The notes beneath the pieces were generated by a model. The model was not told the origin of the DNA, did no database searches, and saw only the letters and a program-made list of their open reading frames with translations. From Topomyia yanbarensis (lineage: Eukaryota; Arthropoda; Insecta; Diptera; Culicidae): a stretch of DNA of 64,000 bases. This document shows, one piece after another, positions 1-12,024 of the stretch (within the stretch, counting starts at the first letter, position 1; each line of letters starts with the position of its first letter). The stretch spans positions 65,389,771-65,453,770 of the forward strand of contig NC_080672.1 of assembly GCF_030247195.1 (NCBI RefSeq), written 5' to 3'. The translations under genes were made by a program, and so were the position numbers.

Positions 1-1102
1 ATTTATTTATTTCCTTCAATTTGTTAGTTTGAGTCAATTCATTCTATTAATCTTATACTTATTTCTAAATATAGTCTAAATTTTCATTAATTAAGCTAAT
101 ATAATTTGATTCGTGTATTTGATAATTTTGATTTACTACTTCGCATGAGTTCTGCAAACTAATGAATGATAATGAAACAGTGATATGTGTAAGAAATGTC
201 TCATCTCACTGCTAGGTGGATTAAATCGGTTTTTCTTTCTATTTTCTCAATTTATTCATATTTCACATTTTTTATATATTCTTCTCCATATTTTTCTTTT
301 CGATTTTTACCATTCTTCTTTTTTAAAATTGTTCCCTTTTTTATTCAATTCGTATCATTTTTCCTGTTATTCCATTTTATCTACCATCCTATTTGTTCCT
401 TTCTCTTCTGTTTGTTCAATTGATTTCGTTAAATTTATTTTATTTATCTCACCAAACTTTTATTTTTAATATTTTTTTCTTGTTTTTTTATTATTGTTTT
501 TTAACCTTTTTTTAGTATTTTTTCTATCCGTCTTTTTCCCATTTTTTTCATTTTTTAAGTTTGTCTCATTTTGGTAAAAAAAACATTTTTTCTATTGCAT
601 TCATTTTAATTTTTTTGCTTTGTGCATTTTGTTGTTCTCCATTCATCAGTTTAATGTTATTCTTTGGTATGTATTTTTTCAGCATTCTCCCATTTTTTTC
701 TTGTTATATTCCATTACCTTTAACATTTTTCTTTTTTACTCATTTAAACAATTTTGAATTTCAAGTTTTCTGCTTAGTTCAGTTTATCATTTGTATATTT
801 TTCCAATTTTTTTTTATCTTTTTGCGTTATGTGTATGTTTTCTGTTTTTCATTCCATCAAATTTTAATTTTTTCATGCTTTTTCTTTATAAAGATTTATT
901 TATTATTTAACCCATTTATTTTTTATTGCGATATTTTTATTTTTTCCCATTTCTTCCAACATTTTCACTTTTTATCTTTTTGAACCATTTAGATTTTTCA
1001 TGTTTTCTATAATTTGGGGCTTTTTTAACTTATTTTCGTTTTCTATTTTTTTCTTCAATCTATTACGTCCAATTATTCCTTTGTACTTATTCAATTCTAA
1101 AT
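1..1102. other. T-skewed low-complexity DNA, no gene
   Basis: From about 230 the plus strand is dominated by T-runs with few A-runs, a strong strand asymmetry. Short open frames rich in F, L, S and Y arise only from this composition. The same T-rich texture resumes at 3460, beyond the pogo-like element, so the tract was probably continuous before that insertion. Confidence 0.6.
206..234 (+). repeat. End fragment of the GCTAGGTGGATTAA dispersed repeat
   Basis: CACTGCTAGGTGGATTAAAT-type sequence followed by a T-run matches the right end of the larger repeat at about 20573-20604 and, inverted, the left end at 2148. Only this end remains here. Confidence 0.5.
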
Positions 1103-1611
1103 TACAGGTCGGACTCGATTATCCGGGGATTTCAAAAAAATCTCACCCCGGATAATCGAATCAAACTTTTTATGTGTTATTTTATGAATTTAAGCTTTAT
1201 ACATGAAAAAATTAGAAATAAAATGGTCTGGTTAAATTTTCCTATTATGGTAAATGTAAATGTACCTATTTTGACCCTAGTCGATTTCTCAGAATTTCAA
1301 TGCGTTTTATATTCGTAACGAGTTAACAGTATGTATCAGTTGTTTATAGCTATTTGCGCAAGAATTCTAGGACTAACTTTTTAATAAGGTGTGTCTTCTG
1401 TAGTACAGGACTAACTCGATTACCTGGGGCTTCGATTTTCCGGGGCAAATGATTCGATTACTCATAGACTAGAAAAGAATAAAGTTAGTAAACGGGGGGT
1501 CGTCTGCTTCTTGTCTCTAGTATAATTTACGGGGTGGTACCCAAGAATTGAAATTGCCTCCAGTGACTGCCGGACGTCTTATCAGAATCTTGTTAACTAT
1601 TTCTCGTCTAA

Positions 1612-1765
1612 CTTTTTTCTATCGCATATAGGGTTCCAAAACTATTTTTTCTTAAAACTGTTGGCATCATGAAACACGAAAAACCTGCTTTAATACAGAT
1701 AGGTGCTTCTTTCGCAGTGGTAGAAGCTGCTCAATATTTACCTTCCGATCATGTCCAATTTCATG
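1612..1765 (+). repeat. Dispersed repeat shared with 58210-58372
   Basis: Sequence containing GAAACACGAAAA, GTGCTTC and GTAGAAGCTGCTC in the same order and spacing recurs at 58210-58372 with moderate divergence. It lies inside the pogo-like element. No family name is recognised. Confidence 0.6.
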
Positions 1766-2147
1766 AAAAAGGTAGTTGAAGGCAGTCTAAATTAGAAAAT
1801 TCTATCAGTTTCCAATAATATTTACGTATTGGCTACGAAAACATTCTAAAAATGCACTTTTACCATTAACAGAAACTATCCCTGGCATCACTGTTTCAGC
1901 GGAACCCAACCAGATTAATTGTGATAACTTTTTTTCTACTCATCATATTTATAACTGTTACTGCTCGAATGATGTTATTAGCCTCACTTGTCATTGTAAA
2001 CATACATTGTGTAAATCAAAAGTTATAGTCGTTTAAAAACGTGGTTATATATTAACAACATTGGCACGAATCCAAATTTTACACCGGATTTCATTGAAAA
2101 TAGGAACATGGATTTTGAGAAGGACTCATCAAAATTCAGAGAAAAAA

Positions 2148-2996
2148 CCTGTTTTAATCCACCTAGTGGTGCAATTGTGCCTTTCTCATTTCTTCAAATT
2201 ACGATTCCATGGCTGGTTATGTTTAATACAATGATGGAAATGTATGTTACATATTCAGTATGATTTGCACATACATACAATGGATCAACAGGCAAGATCT
2301 TAAGATACTATGTGTCGACACTGAAACATCGCTTAAAACCAGCGGCGGATTAATGAGGAAGATCCGGTGGTCCGGACCGTGCCGAAAATTTTCAACTTGT
2401 TAAGAAATTTTAAACTAGTTTTAAATTTAAAGTAGCAACCCCTCATTGCATACTCCTACCTAAGCCTTTATAGGTCAAAAAAATTAGGGGATTAGGTTGA
2501 CGATTTTTAGAGTGATTGCATAACCTTTCTATATGAGAAAGGCTATGCCAAAGTCCAAAAAAGTCAATTTTAGTGAAAAAAAATATTTTTTTCGAGAATT
2601 CATCAAATCTTAACGTTTTATGCATTTTAAAGACATTTGGCATCAAAAATACAAATTCGGTTTTGAAATTTTACAGTAAACCCCTTTGAGAATTTTTCAT
2701 TTCAGTTTATATGGGAATTTGCTGTGTGGACGCACTCTTCAATCCGTACCTCTGGAACCGGAAATCCAATCAATAAAAAATATCAATAGCAGCCGATGGG
2801 AAGGTTGTACCTTTCATTTGAGACTATGTTTGTGCAAATCGGTCCAGCCATCTCTGAGAAACATAAGTGACATTTTTTTCCACATACACACATACATACA
2901 CACAGACATTTTCCGATCTCGACGAACTGAGTCGAATGGCATATGACATGGCCGGGATTTTTAGAATGATTGCATAACCTTTCTATATGAGAAAGG
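2148..2996 (-). repeat. Inverted copy of the satellite-bearing dispersed repeat
   Basis: The left end (TTTTAATCCACC, then GTGCAATTGTGCC) is the reverse complement of the right end of the element at 17988-20604. The right end (CCTTTCTATATGAGAAAGG) is the reverse complement of its start. The inside contains the same unit junction near 2528-2546, a CACA-rich tract at about 2880-2905 and the GACGAACTGAGTCGAATGG motif. It is nested in the pogo-like element and flanked by A-rich sequence. Confidence 0.7.
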
Positions 2997-3459
2997 CAAA
3001 AACATAAAAATACGGATAAGGATTCAATTGGAATTTTGAAATAGATTCCATCGGAATGCTAAGAATGCTTAAAACTATTTTTTTGAAACAATTTGTTAAA
3101 ATTAGGAGTGTTTACATGGACCGAGGGGTGGTTAAAAATGACACAATAATTTAGGATATTATACATTGGCTCTAGATGAACAATTTATTCAAAACTGGTT
3201 CCAATTCGTAAAGATTGATTCCAAATTTTGGTTTTTTGGCCACTTTGCGCGGAATAACCCATATATAAGCTTTTTTTGAGGTCCGCCAAAATTTGTGAGA
3301 AGGTTAATCCTAGACCCCCGAAAAAAAGTTTTGTTGACTGCAGTGATCGAATTAGCACTATAATCAGACATTCTAGTTGAAATTTGAATCTTTTTCGAAA
3401 CACTCGGATAATCGAATCCCCGGTTAATCGAATCCCCGGATAATCGAATCCGACCTGTA

Positions 3460-3950
3460 GTTCAATTCAAAAAATAATCTGTCCCTTTTTTTGATTTTTC
3501 AAAGTAATTTTTATCTCTTTATTTATTTAATCAATTCTTGCCCATGTCATCTCTTCTATTTTGGAAAAAAAAATATTTTTTTTTTCCATTTTCAGGTTTT
3601 ATTTCTTTTCATATTTCAAACATTTTGTTTTACTTGTATTTTTATGCCTAACTCAGTAAATCCATTTTGTACATTTTTATATTCGTTTACTTTTTTGTAA
3701 CTTTGTTTTCATATTTTTTGTTGTATTCATTTTTTTTCTTTTGCTGTTCATCCTGTTTTTTATGCTTATGTTATTTCATTTTCCATTTGAACATTTACCC
3801 GATTTTTGATATTTTAAACATTTTACAATATTTTTTGTTCTTCAATTTTTGTCCTATTTTTTTCATTTCCTTCGTTTAACATTCCTTTTCCAAACAAATA
3901 TCTGTTTTCTGCGCTTTACTACCCCTTTTCCTGCACCATGTGATCAATAA
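3460..3950. other. T-skewed low-complexity DNA, right half
   Basis: This continues the T-rich texture of positions 230-1080 and has no gene. The small hydrophobic frames here are compositional. Confidence 0.55.
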
Positions 3951-4758
3951 AATGAAGAGCATTCCCAAGCAAATGAAACAAACATAGCTTCTGCAGGTCC
4001 ATCGCGACTAATCAACTTTTAATAAATAATTTTTGATTGTTATTGGTTTTTAGTTGCTATCTAAAAGAGCTAGAAAATATTTTTTGCAACAGGATATGTT
4101 CAAGACTTTTCAGCTCTCGGCAAAAGATCGCATCTTGACATGGAAACAGACTCTATCTGCCACTCGTTACAATTAGTGGTCGAATGTCACTCGAGTAACG
4201 ACAGAAAGAACACACACACACAATGGTTGAAATTGTGATACGACTGCAATTCTCCTTTTGTTCAGCCAGCAAGCTCCAGCTATTCCATTAATTCCATTTC
4301 ATTGCAGTTGGAATCATTAAATCGACCTAATCTTTATTTCATTTATCTGAACAGTACATGAAAAAAATATGCTTCGCTGCGCAGATCTCTCTCATTATAG
4401 TGCAGACCATATCTAGAACTCGAGGAAGAACATAAAACATTGTGACGATGGCGATATCCGCCCTTTGCAGATGTAACGCTCGTAAATCCCTCGTAACGAA
4501 CTAAAACTGCATTCCACAGCACTTACTCTCGGTACGATTTGAGCAAATGTCCTGGTAGCAGCCACTGCCAATCGGGGTAATCGGTAGAGTGATTTGGACC
4601 GGAATGTGGAAGAATATGCCAAGATGGCGAAACATAAAAAAACTAATCAAGTGATAATACTGGACAGTTAGTTGGTCTGATGATCCGATGATCGATACAA
4701 ATAGTCAAAAGTTTCGTTCATGCTTGGTTTGAGTTACGAAAAAAAAATAGTTTTTGGT
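3951..4758. other. No recognisable feature
   Basis: Mixed-composition DNA without a supportable open frame, RNA gene or repeat match to the rest of the window. A 69-codon minus frame at 4413-4622 has no recognisable domain. Confidence 0.4.
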
Positions 4759-4779
4759 ACGTTTTTTGTCAGAGAAAAA

Positions 4780-6175
4780 AAAAGAGAAAAGTTTTCTCTT
4801 TCATAAACTGATGGGAACTGTATTCAAGCAGTAATATGCTTGTTTCGTTTTTGGATCGGAGTCGCTCTGGGTTCGCTCGGAGCTGTCATTTTTATACGGA
4901 TTTTGTAAATATTAGAACAGACCTAGAGCGACTCCTGTCTGGAAACGGGATCGGCAATGGTTTCTCCGGGGTTCCCCTTCGGGGGGAGTTTTGGCGGATG
5001 GCTTTTACGTAGTTTGTCGAGATATGATTTAATTAGTTCAGTGCGGGTAGGACAGGTTTCAACAAAATCTAATGCGTCAAGGCACCGTCACGCGCACAAC
5101 CTCGATGGAATATACACTGGAGTTCAATTTGTTCTGATTGAGATAATTATTATGGGCATAATTTCGATGCTTATTATTAACGTTTTTAATTTATAGCTCT
5201 TCAGGATCGGTCATAGATCGAGGACCCATATTCTGTACAGCGCTGCAGCGATGGCTTCTCATCTGGCGCTGTTAAACGCGTATGGGTATACATGTATATG
5301 TGCAAATATGTGTGTGTGCAGATATATGTGTGTGCAGATATATGTGTGTGAATGTGTGCATGAGTGCGTATGTATGCATGTATACATGCGTCTTTTCATA
5401 TGTATGTTTACAGGCATGCACACATGTGTGTATATATGTGCATACACTGGATATTTGAAAGTAGATCGCGATCGGTGGTCCGACGAAACTTTGCCTTAGA
5501 GGTTGGAGGTAGGTTCAGCCCGCGGTGGCTATGACTCGATATGAGGATAGACTAAGTTGTGGTTTTATTTGAAAGTGCACATTAAAAATACTCTTGACTT
5601 GTGTTCCTACTACCCAATTCTCAAACGAATATTTATATCAGACTAGCTCGCGCTTTTAGCAATACTCCTACGGCCGGCTGTTTGGAGTTCAAATTGCTGT
5701 AGTTTAGGGAAAAACTAAATCACTCTTGATGGCCGGCTATCCAGAGTTTAAATACAAGAAAAATCATAACTAAATATCTTTTTGCTCTGAGTATACGTGT
5801 ACTCGGAGATTAACCATCCCACCGCATAAAACATATTCATTTTGTGGTCGCATTGCCTGGTTGTGGCGAATCCTAGACCTGTACCTGTCCTTCAATCCAA
5901 CTCCGTAATATCTATGGAAGCGTCGCTGAGTCGGGGGCCTTCCTTAAGTAGGTATTACATCAACATTTCCTACCCTATCCTAAGTATCGGTGAAGATGGT
6001 CGTGGCCGGCAATAACGATTCTCATGCTATTGGTTTACTGAACTCATAAGAGATAAAGTTCATTCCCGATCATTTATCTCACAAGCAAGATGAGTTGAGC
6101 TACCTATAGGCAACATGATAATCGTTAGTATGCAATCTACGAATAGCACCGTGCTTCGCAACGCAACGCAACGCA
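4780..6175 (+). mobile_element. Retroelement insertion with a CAACG tail and 21-bp TSD
   Basis: An identical 21-bp sequence starting ACGTTTTTTGTCAGAG flanks the segment (4759-4779 and 6176-6196). The inserted 1396 bp ends in tandem CAACG repeats (about 6157-6178). A long TSD plus a simple-repeat 3' tail is the signature of target-primed reverse transcription, as in a non-LTR element or SINE in plus orientation. I see no reverse transcriptase motif, so it is either a 5'-truncated copy covering mostly 3' UTR or a non-autonomous element. A hairpin with arms GGAGTCGCTCT / AGAGCGACTCC lies at about 4859-4935, and a TG/TA-rich microsatellite is inside. Confidence 0.7.
5281..5446 (+). repeat. TG/TA-rich microsatellite
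   Basis: Imperfect GTGTGTG, ATATATG and CATGTATA runs. The small frames rich in C, V and Y on plus and H, T and Y on minus are by-products. Confidence 0.8.
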
Positions 6176-6196
6176 ACGTTTTTTGTCAGAGAAAAA

Positions 6197-8378
6197 TTTG
6201 AACGAAAATCCAAATTCATTTATTTCCAAACATTAACATTTTCAATCTAACAAACAACATCTGCAAGCAGATACCAAACATAACGGATTATTGAGCATGA
6301 CTAAGCTGACCAACTCTGTCGAAAAAATCCGGACACCATGCGAACTATCTACCTGGACGTGGTGAACGATTTCGCTTTGTTGCGGTATGGCGTACGGATT
6401 TTTTCGTTAGAGTTGGTCAGCTTAAGCATGACGCACAATTCCAACAGACAAACAAAAATATACAACCATAAGCCCCAGTACACCAACAGTGTGAACAGCA
6501 TGGACGAGTGTGACTACTTGAGATACCAATTGCACTCAAAGCAATAGTTGGCAACCCTTCACATGAAATAAGAAATCGCGCTAACAAGATCTAATGAACG
6601 CCTAATGAATTTTTTTTTCATCTTTACGTATTGTGAACACACACATTGCTCAGTCAAGCCAAGGCACCGAGCCTTGCCAAATGAAATTCTAATGAAATTT
6701 AAATTCAAATGAAATTCAATATTACTTGCATGATAACCTTTCATTAAACCATCCCTCCTTAATACATCATACGAATCCACCAGCATTCACACGACTCGTC
6801 TATTCCAGAACATCGCGAGAATAGCACATTCAAGGGTATATTGCCTCAAACCAAACTGTTATGTGCAGAGGAACAATCCCCGGAACAGCGCAACAGATTG
6901 TTGGCTAAAGTCCACTCCAGAGCCAAATTATCCGAATGTTCATCTGGCTGCTGGCACTTGACTCAACTCAACCCATTCCGCGGGTATTCGTTCGTACTTA
7001 CGGGTGGATATAGAACCGAACACATCACGTACTGAACCGTTGGAAAACGACCCATAAAACGATGTCCCCAAATCTCCTCCCCCCCCCCACTGCATGCTGT
7101 TTGGTGATGATTTTTGCAGTCACAAAAATGGTTTCGAATGTGGCCGCTTTGTGTTCTGTCTGGGTCGGGACGGGATAACATCATCTTCTATGTTCCTGTT
7201 CGGTCTAACGACCGGGATATCGGAAGGAGAAAAGGGTTACAAAAGAAGGAAATTACTTTTCCTATTGTTTCTCGGCGCTCGGTTCACTGATTCGGTGTAC
7301 GGATGATGTGTGGCACAGTACCATGATAGCATTTTCGATTTCCAATATGGTCATTTCCGTTGGTCGGATCATTTTGTTGCTCCCCCGGTGCAGAGGCGGG
7401 ATCGCATTTAATGGAAGCTGTTTTTTTTATTGTGATTGGCATTCGCAGAAAAAGTTCAGTCAGCGAAGCGGGTTAAGTACCGTCGGTGATTATTCTTTTA
7501 TTCAGTTGAGTAAGAGTGGATTTTTTTCGCTGCTGTTGTAACTTCCCGTTCAATGATCAGAAACACATCCGATACTTGAGCTTGGTTTGTTTCGAGCGGC
7601 AATCAATCGGAATGTGACTTTCATCTTCCATATACAAAGCAAATTGATTCAATCGAAGAATCGAACTGACACCTCCTTCCCCAGGCACTTTTGCCGTTCC
7701 GCATCGAAGCAGAAATTGTCCCACATCAGAAAGTTTGCACACTTCAGCAATCGAAACAACCGGCACAGGGGGAGACAATCATTCTTTCTTTACATGCCAC
7801 AGCTGGGAGCTGCCATATTTGTCATCCGAAGGTGACTCTCTCTTGAGTTTTACTTTGACATACGTTATACAGCCACACCCCAGCTGATGCTGAGCTCAGT
7901 CGTAAATTCCAGCTTGTATGTTGAATGTCTGACAAGTCTGGCAAATGAAGTCGTAAACATACTACATGCACGGTCGGTGGAGAGTTAGAACACATAAAAA
8001 GTGCCATCTTTCACACGATATAAAGGTACATATGACGATTATATTTCGGATCGATTCTTCAAACTATGCCAAAGCAAAACGTGTCCTGTCGACGTCGGAA
8101 ATAGTGAAAGCTGTTTTACTGGCTTAAACTTTGTTCTGAAAAGTTTTAATGGTTTTTAAAATTACTCACATATTCAGTGGATGAGAAATGCATCAGACTA
8201 TTATAATTTGTTCAGCCATCAGGGATATATTTATTTCCACATTGATTTTTTTTTTGCTAACACCAAAAACAAAATACTTTTGCCAAAATTACGAGCGACA
8301 ATCATCTCTTGCAGTTACTCGATCCATGGCTTGTTGCAGTTTCGCAGTTGACGAATTTCGTGCTAAATCGTATTCAGA
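6197..8378. other. Mostly unrecognised intergenic DNA
   Basis: Apart from the hairpin at 6296-6430 and a poly-C run at about 7078-7088, I see no supported feature. Frames of 60-82 codons occur on both strands but overlap each other and carry no recognisable domain. Confidence 0.4.
6296..6430. mobile_element. 135-bp hairpin MITE
   Basis: The first 44 bp (6296-6339, starting CATGACTAAGCTGACC) are matched by the inverted last 44 bp (6387-6430) at 38 of 44 positions. A small imperfect palindrome of this kind is typical of a MITE. No target duplication could be fixed. Confidence 0.65.
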
Positions 8379-8665
8379 GTTGGCAGCACCCTCTCAGATT
8401 TTAATGAAACTTTCTGTACATGCAGACTTGGTCACAAAAATCCACTTTGCATACTTTATTTTTCCAAAAATAATCTATACTGTTTTTTAAAAAGGATCAA
8501 ACATTTTTCACCAATTTTTTACAAATGGCTATAGTCTAAAAATGACAAATCCTACAAAAATGTTGTGGGATTGATTTTTACAAAATTATTAGTCAAATTT
8601 TTGAATAAAAATATTGAAAAAATTCTTCATCGACTCCTACATTAAAAAAAGTCGATTTTAAAAAT
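8379..8665. mobile_element. Left arm of a foldback element
   Basis: From GTTGGCAGCACCCTCTCAG at 8379 the sequence is the reverse complement of the segments at 17740-17987 plus 20605-20658. This arm is uninterrupted at the point (about 8431-8445) where the right arm carries the 17988-20604 insertion, so it gives the pre-insertion sequence. No transposase is visible. Confidence 0.65.
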
Positions 8666-8792
8666 GTGTGGATGTGTGAGGGGTGTTAATGACAACCGAA
8701 CCACTTGCACTCCCAGCTTATTTTGGTATTCCCGGTACACCCCTAGCTACGCCCCTGTTAAAATCCAGAAACCTTATACCAGTAAAAAACAG

Positions 8793-9035
8793 ATTAGGTT
8801 GACGATTTTTAGAGTGATTGCATATCCTTTCTATATAAAAAAGGCAAACATTTCTGCGTGGTCGCACTTTTAAACCCGTAACTCCGGAACCGGAAGTCCG
8901 ATCGACAAAAAAATCAATAGCTTATGGGAGCGTTATACCGTTCATTTGAAATTAAGTTTGAGCGATTCGGTTCAGCCATCTCTGAGAAAAATGAATGAGT
9001 TTAGAAAATACGTACACACATATACACACATACCT
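8793..9035 (-). repeat. Satellite-bearing dispersed repeat, left piece
   Basis: Reverse-complement member of the family at 17988-20604. It has the CCTTTCTATAT junction, GTAACTCCGGAACCGG (an ACTTCCGGTTCCGG-type block), CAGCCATCTCTGAGAAA and then an ACAC/ACAT microsatellite. It stops at 9035, where the R1-clade element begins, and resumes at 17497. Confidence 0.7.
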
Positions 9036-9383
9036 GAATCACTGTAACTCCGCTAGTGAATGACGGATCTCAATAGTAGCATGTCTGTAATAACCTACGT
9101 ACTTGGAACTATTGAGAACCAGAGCTACAGGTCCAAAGCCCTGGTAAAGGAGGATGGTTGTGATGATCTGGGCTGCGGTCGCCACGTAAAGCAAAAAAAG
9201 GTCATAACCCCAAGTCCAAGGCGTGAAGCGACCCGTGCCGAAGGATGAGTGATCAAGGGGGTGAAAAAGATGCTCGATCGTTAACAGAGCCTGTGGGGTA
9301 CCTGGGCAACCCCCACAGTAAGCGTCCCTTACCACGTTACTGCGGAGCTCTGGCGTGGCGGACCTTTCTTTCTCGCGTGACTC

Positions 9384-10856
9384 GTGGGATCAATAAGCGA
9401 CGTGAAAAATAACAAAAACCAAAAAACGGAGGTGTCCAACCCCTTTGCTAAAGGTGGTTTGATGAGGTCTCCCCCAGTGGGGAGAGTAGTGGAGCGACAA
9501 GGGCTGTATCCGACAGCACCACTCCCAGCAGTGGTAGAAAATAGCCCTACCAACGCGCTGGACGGGCCACTAACCGCGATGCGTAAAGTGGTGGAGCAGC
9601 TCGATACTATAATCGAGTTCACTAACGCGAAGAAAAAAATATCAGCAAGGAGCTGAAACAGAGCCTGCTGGTGCTCCGGAAGGCTGTTCGTGTCGCAAGA
9701 CAGGAATAGCAGGCTTACGCCAAGAGGGTGGAATATCGGGAGAAGTCCGACAGAGAAACCCAGATAGTGGCCTCCAAGAGGGAGGAAAGAGAGAAGGTCG
9801 ACATAGGTACCCAGACCTGGCCTTCACCTTCTATGGAGCAGCCATGTCGCTTGAAGCGGCGGCTGAGTTCCCCCCGAAGGGTAAAGGCAAGGGCAAGCGC
9901 AAGACTACGTCGAACGCGAAGCGCCATAGGAAGTCACCAGGCGAGGGTGCAATAACCAACACCATACGGCGTGTAACCGTAACGGCCAAACGCCGTTTGG
10001 TCGAGGTAAACCGGGGCGAAAATGACCCCGCCGGGCAAAGAGAAGGTGCCAGCAACTCGGCGCAACCGGGGCAGAGGGCGTAAACCCCAGGACACTGGTC
10101 ACCAAGGAGAAGCCGACACCGACACCGACACCGGATGCACCGCGGCCCGTGAAGAAGGCCAAGGACAGAGGCGAGGCCTTGTGGTTAAAGAGCGACAAGG
10201 ACAAATACGCCGACGTCCTAAAGTCGATGAGGCCGGCCGAAAGCCTCTCGGCCCTCGGGCAAGACGTGCGCAGCGTGAGACGCACCAATACAGGAGAAAT
10301 GCTTTTGGTGCTGAAGCGAGGCGCACAATCCAGTGCTGTCTATAAGGCCTTGGCCCAAGAGGTCCTAGGTGAAGGCGCCTATGTGAGGTCGTTAGGGGCG
10401 GAAATGACTCTCCAGTGTAAGCAACTGGACGAGTTCACGACAGCAGGCGATGTCGTCGCAGCCGTCAAGGAGCAATGCGACGTAACAATCGAGCGGGCCT
10501 CTGTGCGCTTGAGAGGGGGACCCTCCGGCACCCAAGTAGCCTACCTCAGGCTACTGAAAGCAGATGCCAAAAAGGTTACCGTGATAGGTAAACTGAGGAT
10601 CGGCTGGTCAGTATGCCCAATTACGCCTTCAGTGGATAGGTGCTATCGGTGCTTGGAGTCTGGCCATAAATCCTACGAATGTAAGGGTACAGACAGGAGC
10701 AAACTATGTCGTCGCTGCGGCGAGGAGGGACATAAAGAGCGGGGCTGCACTAAGGCACACAAGTGCCTTATCTGCACCGCTAAGAAGCAAGCCCATAAAC
10801 ATGCTATGGGCGGACCTTCGTGTCCCTTCGGTAAGTTAAATAAGAAGAAGCCGTGA
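9384..10856 (+). pseudogene. Non-LTR ORF1 (nucleic-acid-binding protein), frameshifted
   Basis: ORF1 proteins of R1-clade elements bind the element RNA and help form the ribonucleoprotein. The first frame starts with ATG at 9384 and runs to 9656. It continues after a frame change as a lysine/glutamate/arginine-rich, coiled-coil-like stretch (to about 9955). The C-terminal part (10149-10856) ends with two CCHC knuckles, CYRCLESGHKSYEC and CRRCGEEGHKERGC (each C-x2-C-x4-H-x4-C), and a third cysteine/histidine block CLICTAKKQAHKH. At least two frameshifts separate these parts. The TGA stop at 10854-10856 overlaps the ORF2 start as GTGA, where R1 elements often have ATGA. Confidence 0.85.
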
Positions 10857-11760
10857 ACGTCACACAGCTAAATCTTAACCATTGTGCAGCAGCCCAACAG
10901 CTGCTGTGGCAGTCGGTCTCGGAGTCGAGGACAGATGTCGCCCTCTTATCAAACCCGTACCGCATCCCTGCCGGCAACGGCAATTGGGTGTCGGACGGGT
11001 CTGGAATGGTGGCAATCTGTACAACGGGACGGTTCCCGGTTCAAGAGGTAATACACCCCTCCGCCGAGGGTGTGGCGATTGCCAAGATCAATGGTGTGTT
11101 CTATTGCAGCTGCTACGCCCCACCAAGGTGGCCAATAGAACAGTTCTACCAGATGATCGACAGGCTCTCGTCGGACCTAGCGGGCCGGAAACCGGTAGTC
11201 ATAGCGGGAGACTTTAACGCTTGGACAGTAGAGTGGGGCAGACGCTGTACAAATAGCAGGGGCCAAGCGCTAATGGAGGCGCTTGCGAAACTCAATAATG
11301 TGCTAGCTAACAATGGCTCCGCTAGCACATTCCGTAGAAACGGGGTGGAGGCATGGATAGACGTAACATTTGCCAGCCCGAGTCTGGTTCCAGGCATGGA
11401 ATGGAGGGTAGACGAAGGCTACACCCATAGCGATCATTTAGCAATCCGCTTTAGGATCAACTATGGTGTACAGCATCCGAGGGCGGGAGATCCCTGTCAG
11501 GTAGGCGGGTGGAAGTCCAATCACTTCGACACCGAAGCTTTCACCGCGGTCCTGGGACTGGAGGCCAACACCGACAGTCTAAGCGGGGATGCGCTGGTAG
11601 CCGTTCTATCACGTGCGTGCGATGCCACTATACCGAGAAAAACCCTGCCAAGAAACGGCAGATGCCCGGTATACTGGTGAAGTGCCCAGATTGCAGCTCT
11701 ACGATCAGCCTGCCTCAGAGCTAGACGTAGGATGCAAAAAGCCCGCACCGAGGATGCAAG
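10853..11760 (+). pseudogene. ORF2 endonuclease domain
   Basis: ORF2 begins at the GTGA overlap with ORF1 (N-terminus NVTQLNLNH) and encodes an AP-like endonuclease that nicks the target. Visible blocks are QLNLNH, YCSCYAPPRW, VVIAGDFNAWTVEWG (the GDFNAW catalytic block) and YTHSDHLAIRF (the SDH block). The frame is open for 275 codons to a TGA at 11678 (VYW then stop), where the family continues into an arginine-rich linker, seen in the same frame up to about 11785 before a further slip. Confidence 0.85.
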
Positions 11761-12024
11761 AGAGAACCGCCGCAGCGAAATTAAATCCTTAACAAGGCCA
11801 TTAAAAGCAGCAAGAGAGCGTGTTTCGACAACCTGTGTGAGAGTGCAAACGCCAATCCGTGAGGTGACGCCTACAGGATTGTGATGGCCAAGACCAAAGG
11901 GGGCTCTTCACCCCCAGAACGGTCTCCGGACCGGTTGGCAACGATTATCGAAGTACTCTTCCCGTCTCGAGCCACAAGCCCCTAACCACCTGCACTACGA
12001 GACAGTGCGGGCACGGCCGAAACG

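Larger units (their letters stand above)
1105..3457. mobile_element. Non-autonomous pogo/Tigger-like DNA transposon
   Basis: Both ends carry the same perfect 24-bp inverted repeat (1105-1128 and 3434-3457, starting CAGGTCGGACTCG), flanked by TA on both sides (1103-1104, 3458-3459). A CAG terminus, a CTCGATTATCC-type TIR and TA duplication are typical of pogo/Tigger elements of the Tc1/mariner superfamily. The ATAATCGAATCCCCGG motif is repeated inside both ends (inverted at about 1146-1163, three tandem copies at about 3404-3457, related sequence at 1411-1456), and these could be transposase-binding sites (inference). I found no DDE/D transposase frame, so the copy looks non-autonomous. Another repeat (2148-2996) is nested in it. 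Confidence 0.85.

Noticed and set aside
561..983. A 140-codon hydrophobic frame
   Set aside because: Made of F, I, L, C and S codons dictated by T-rich DNA. Composition alone explains it.
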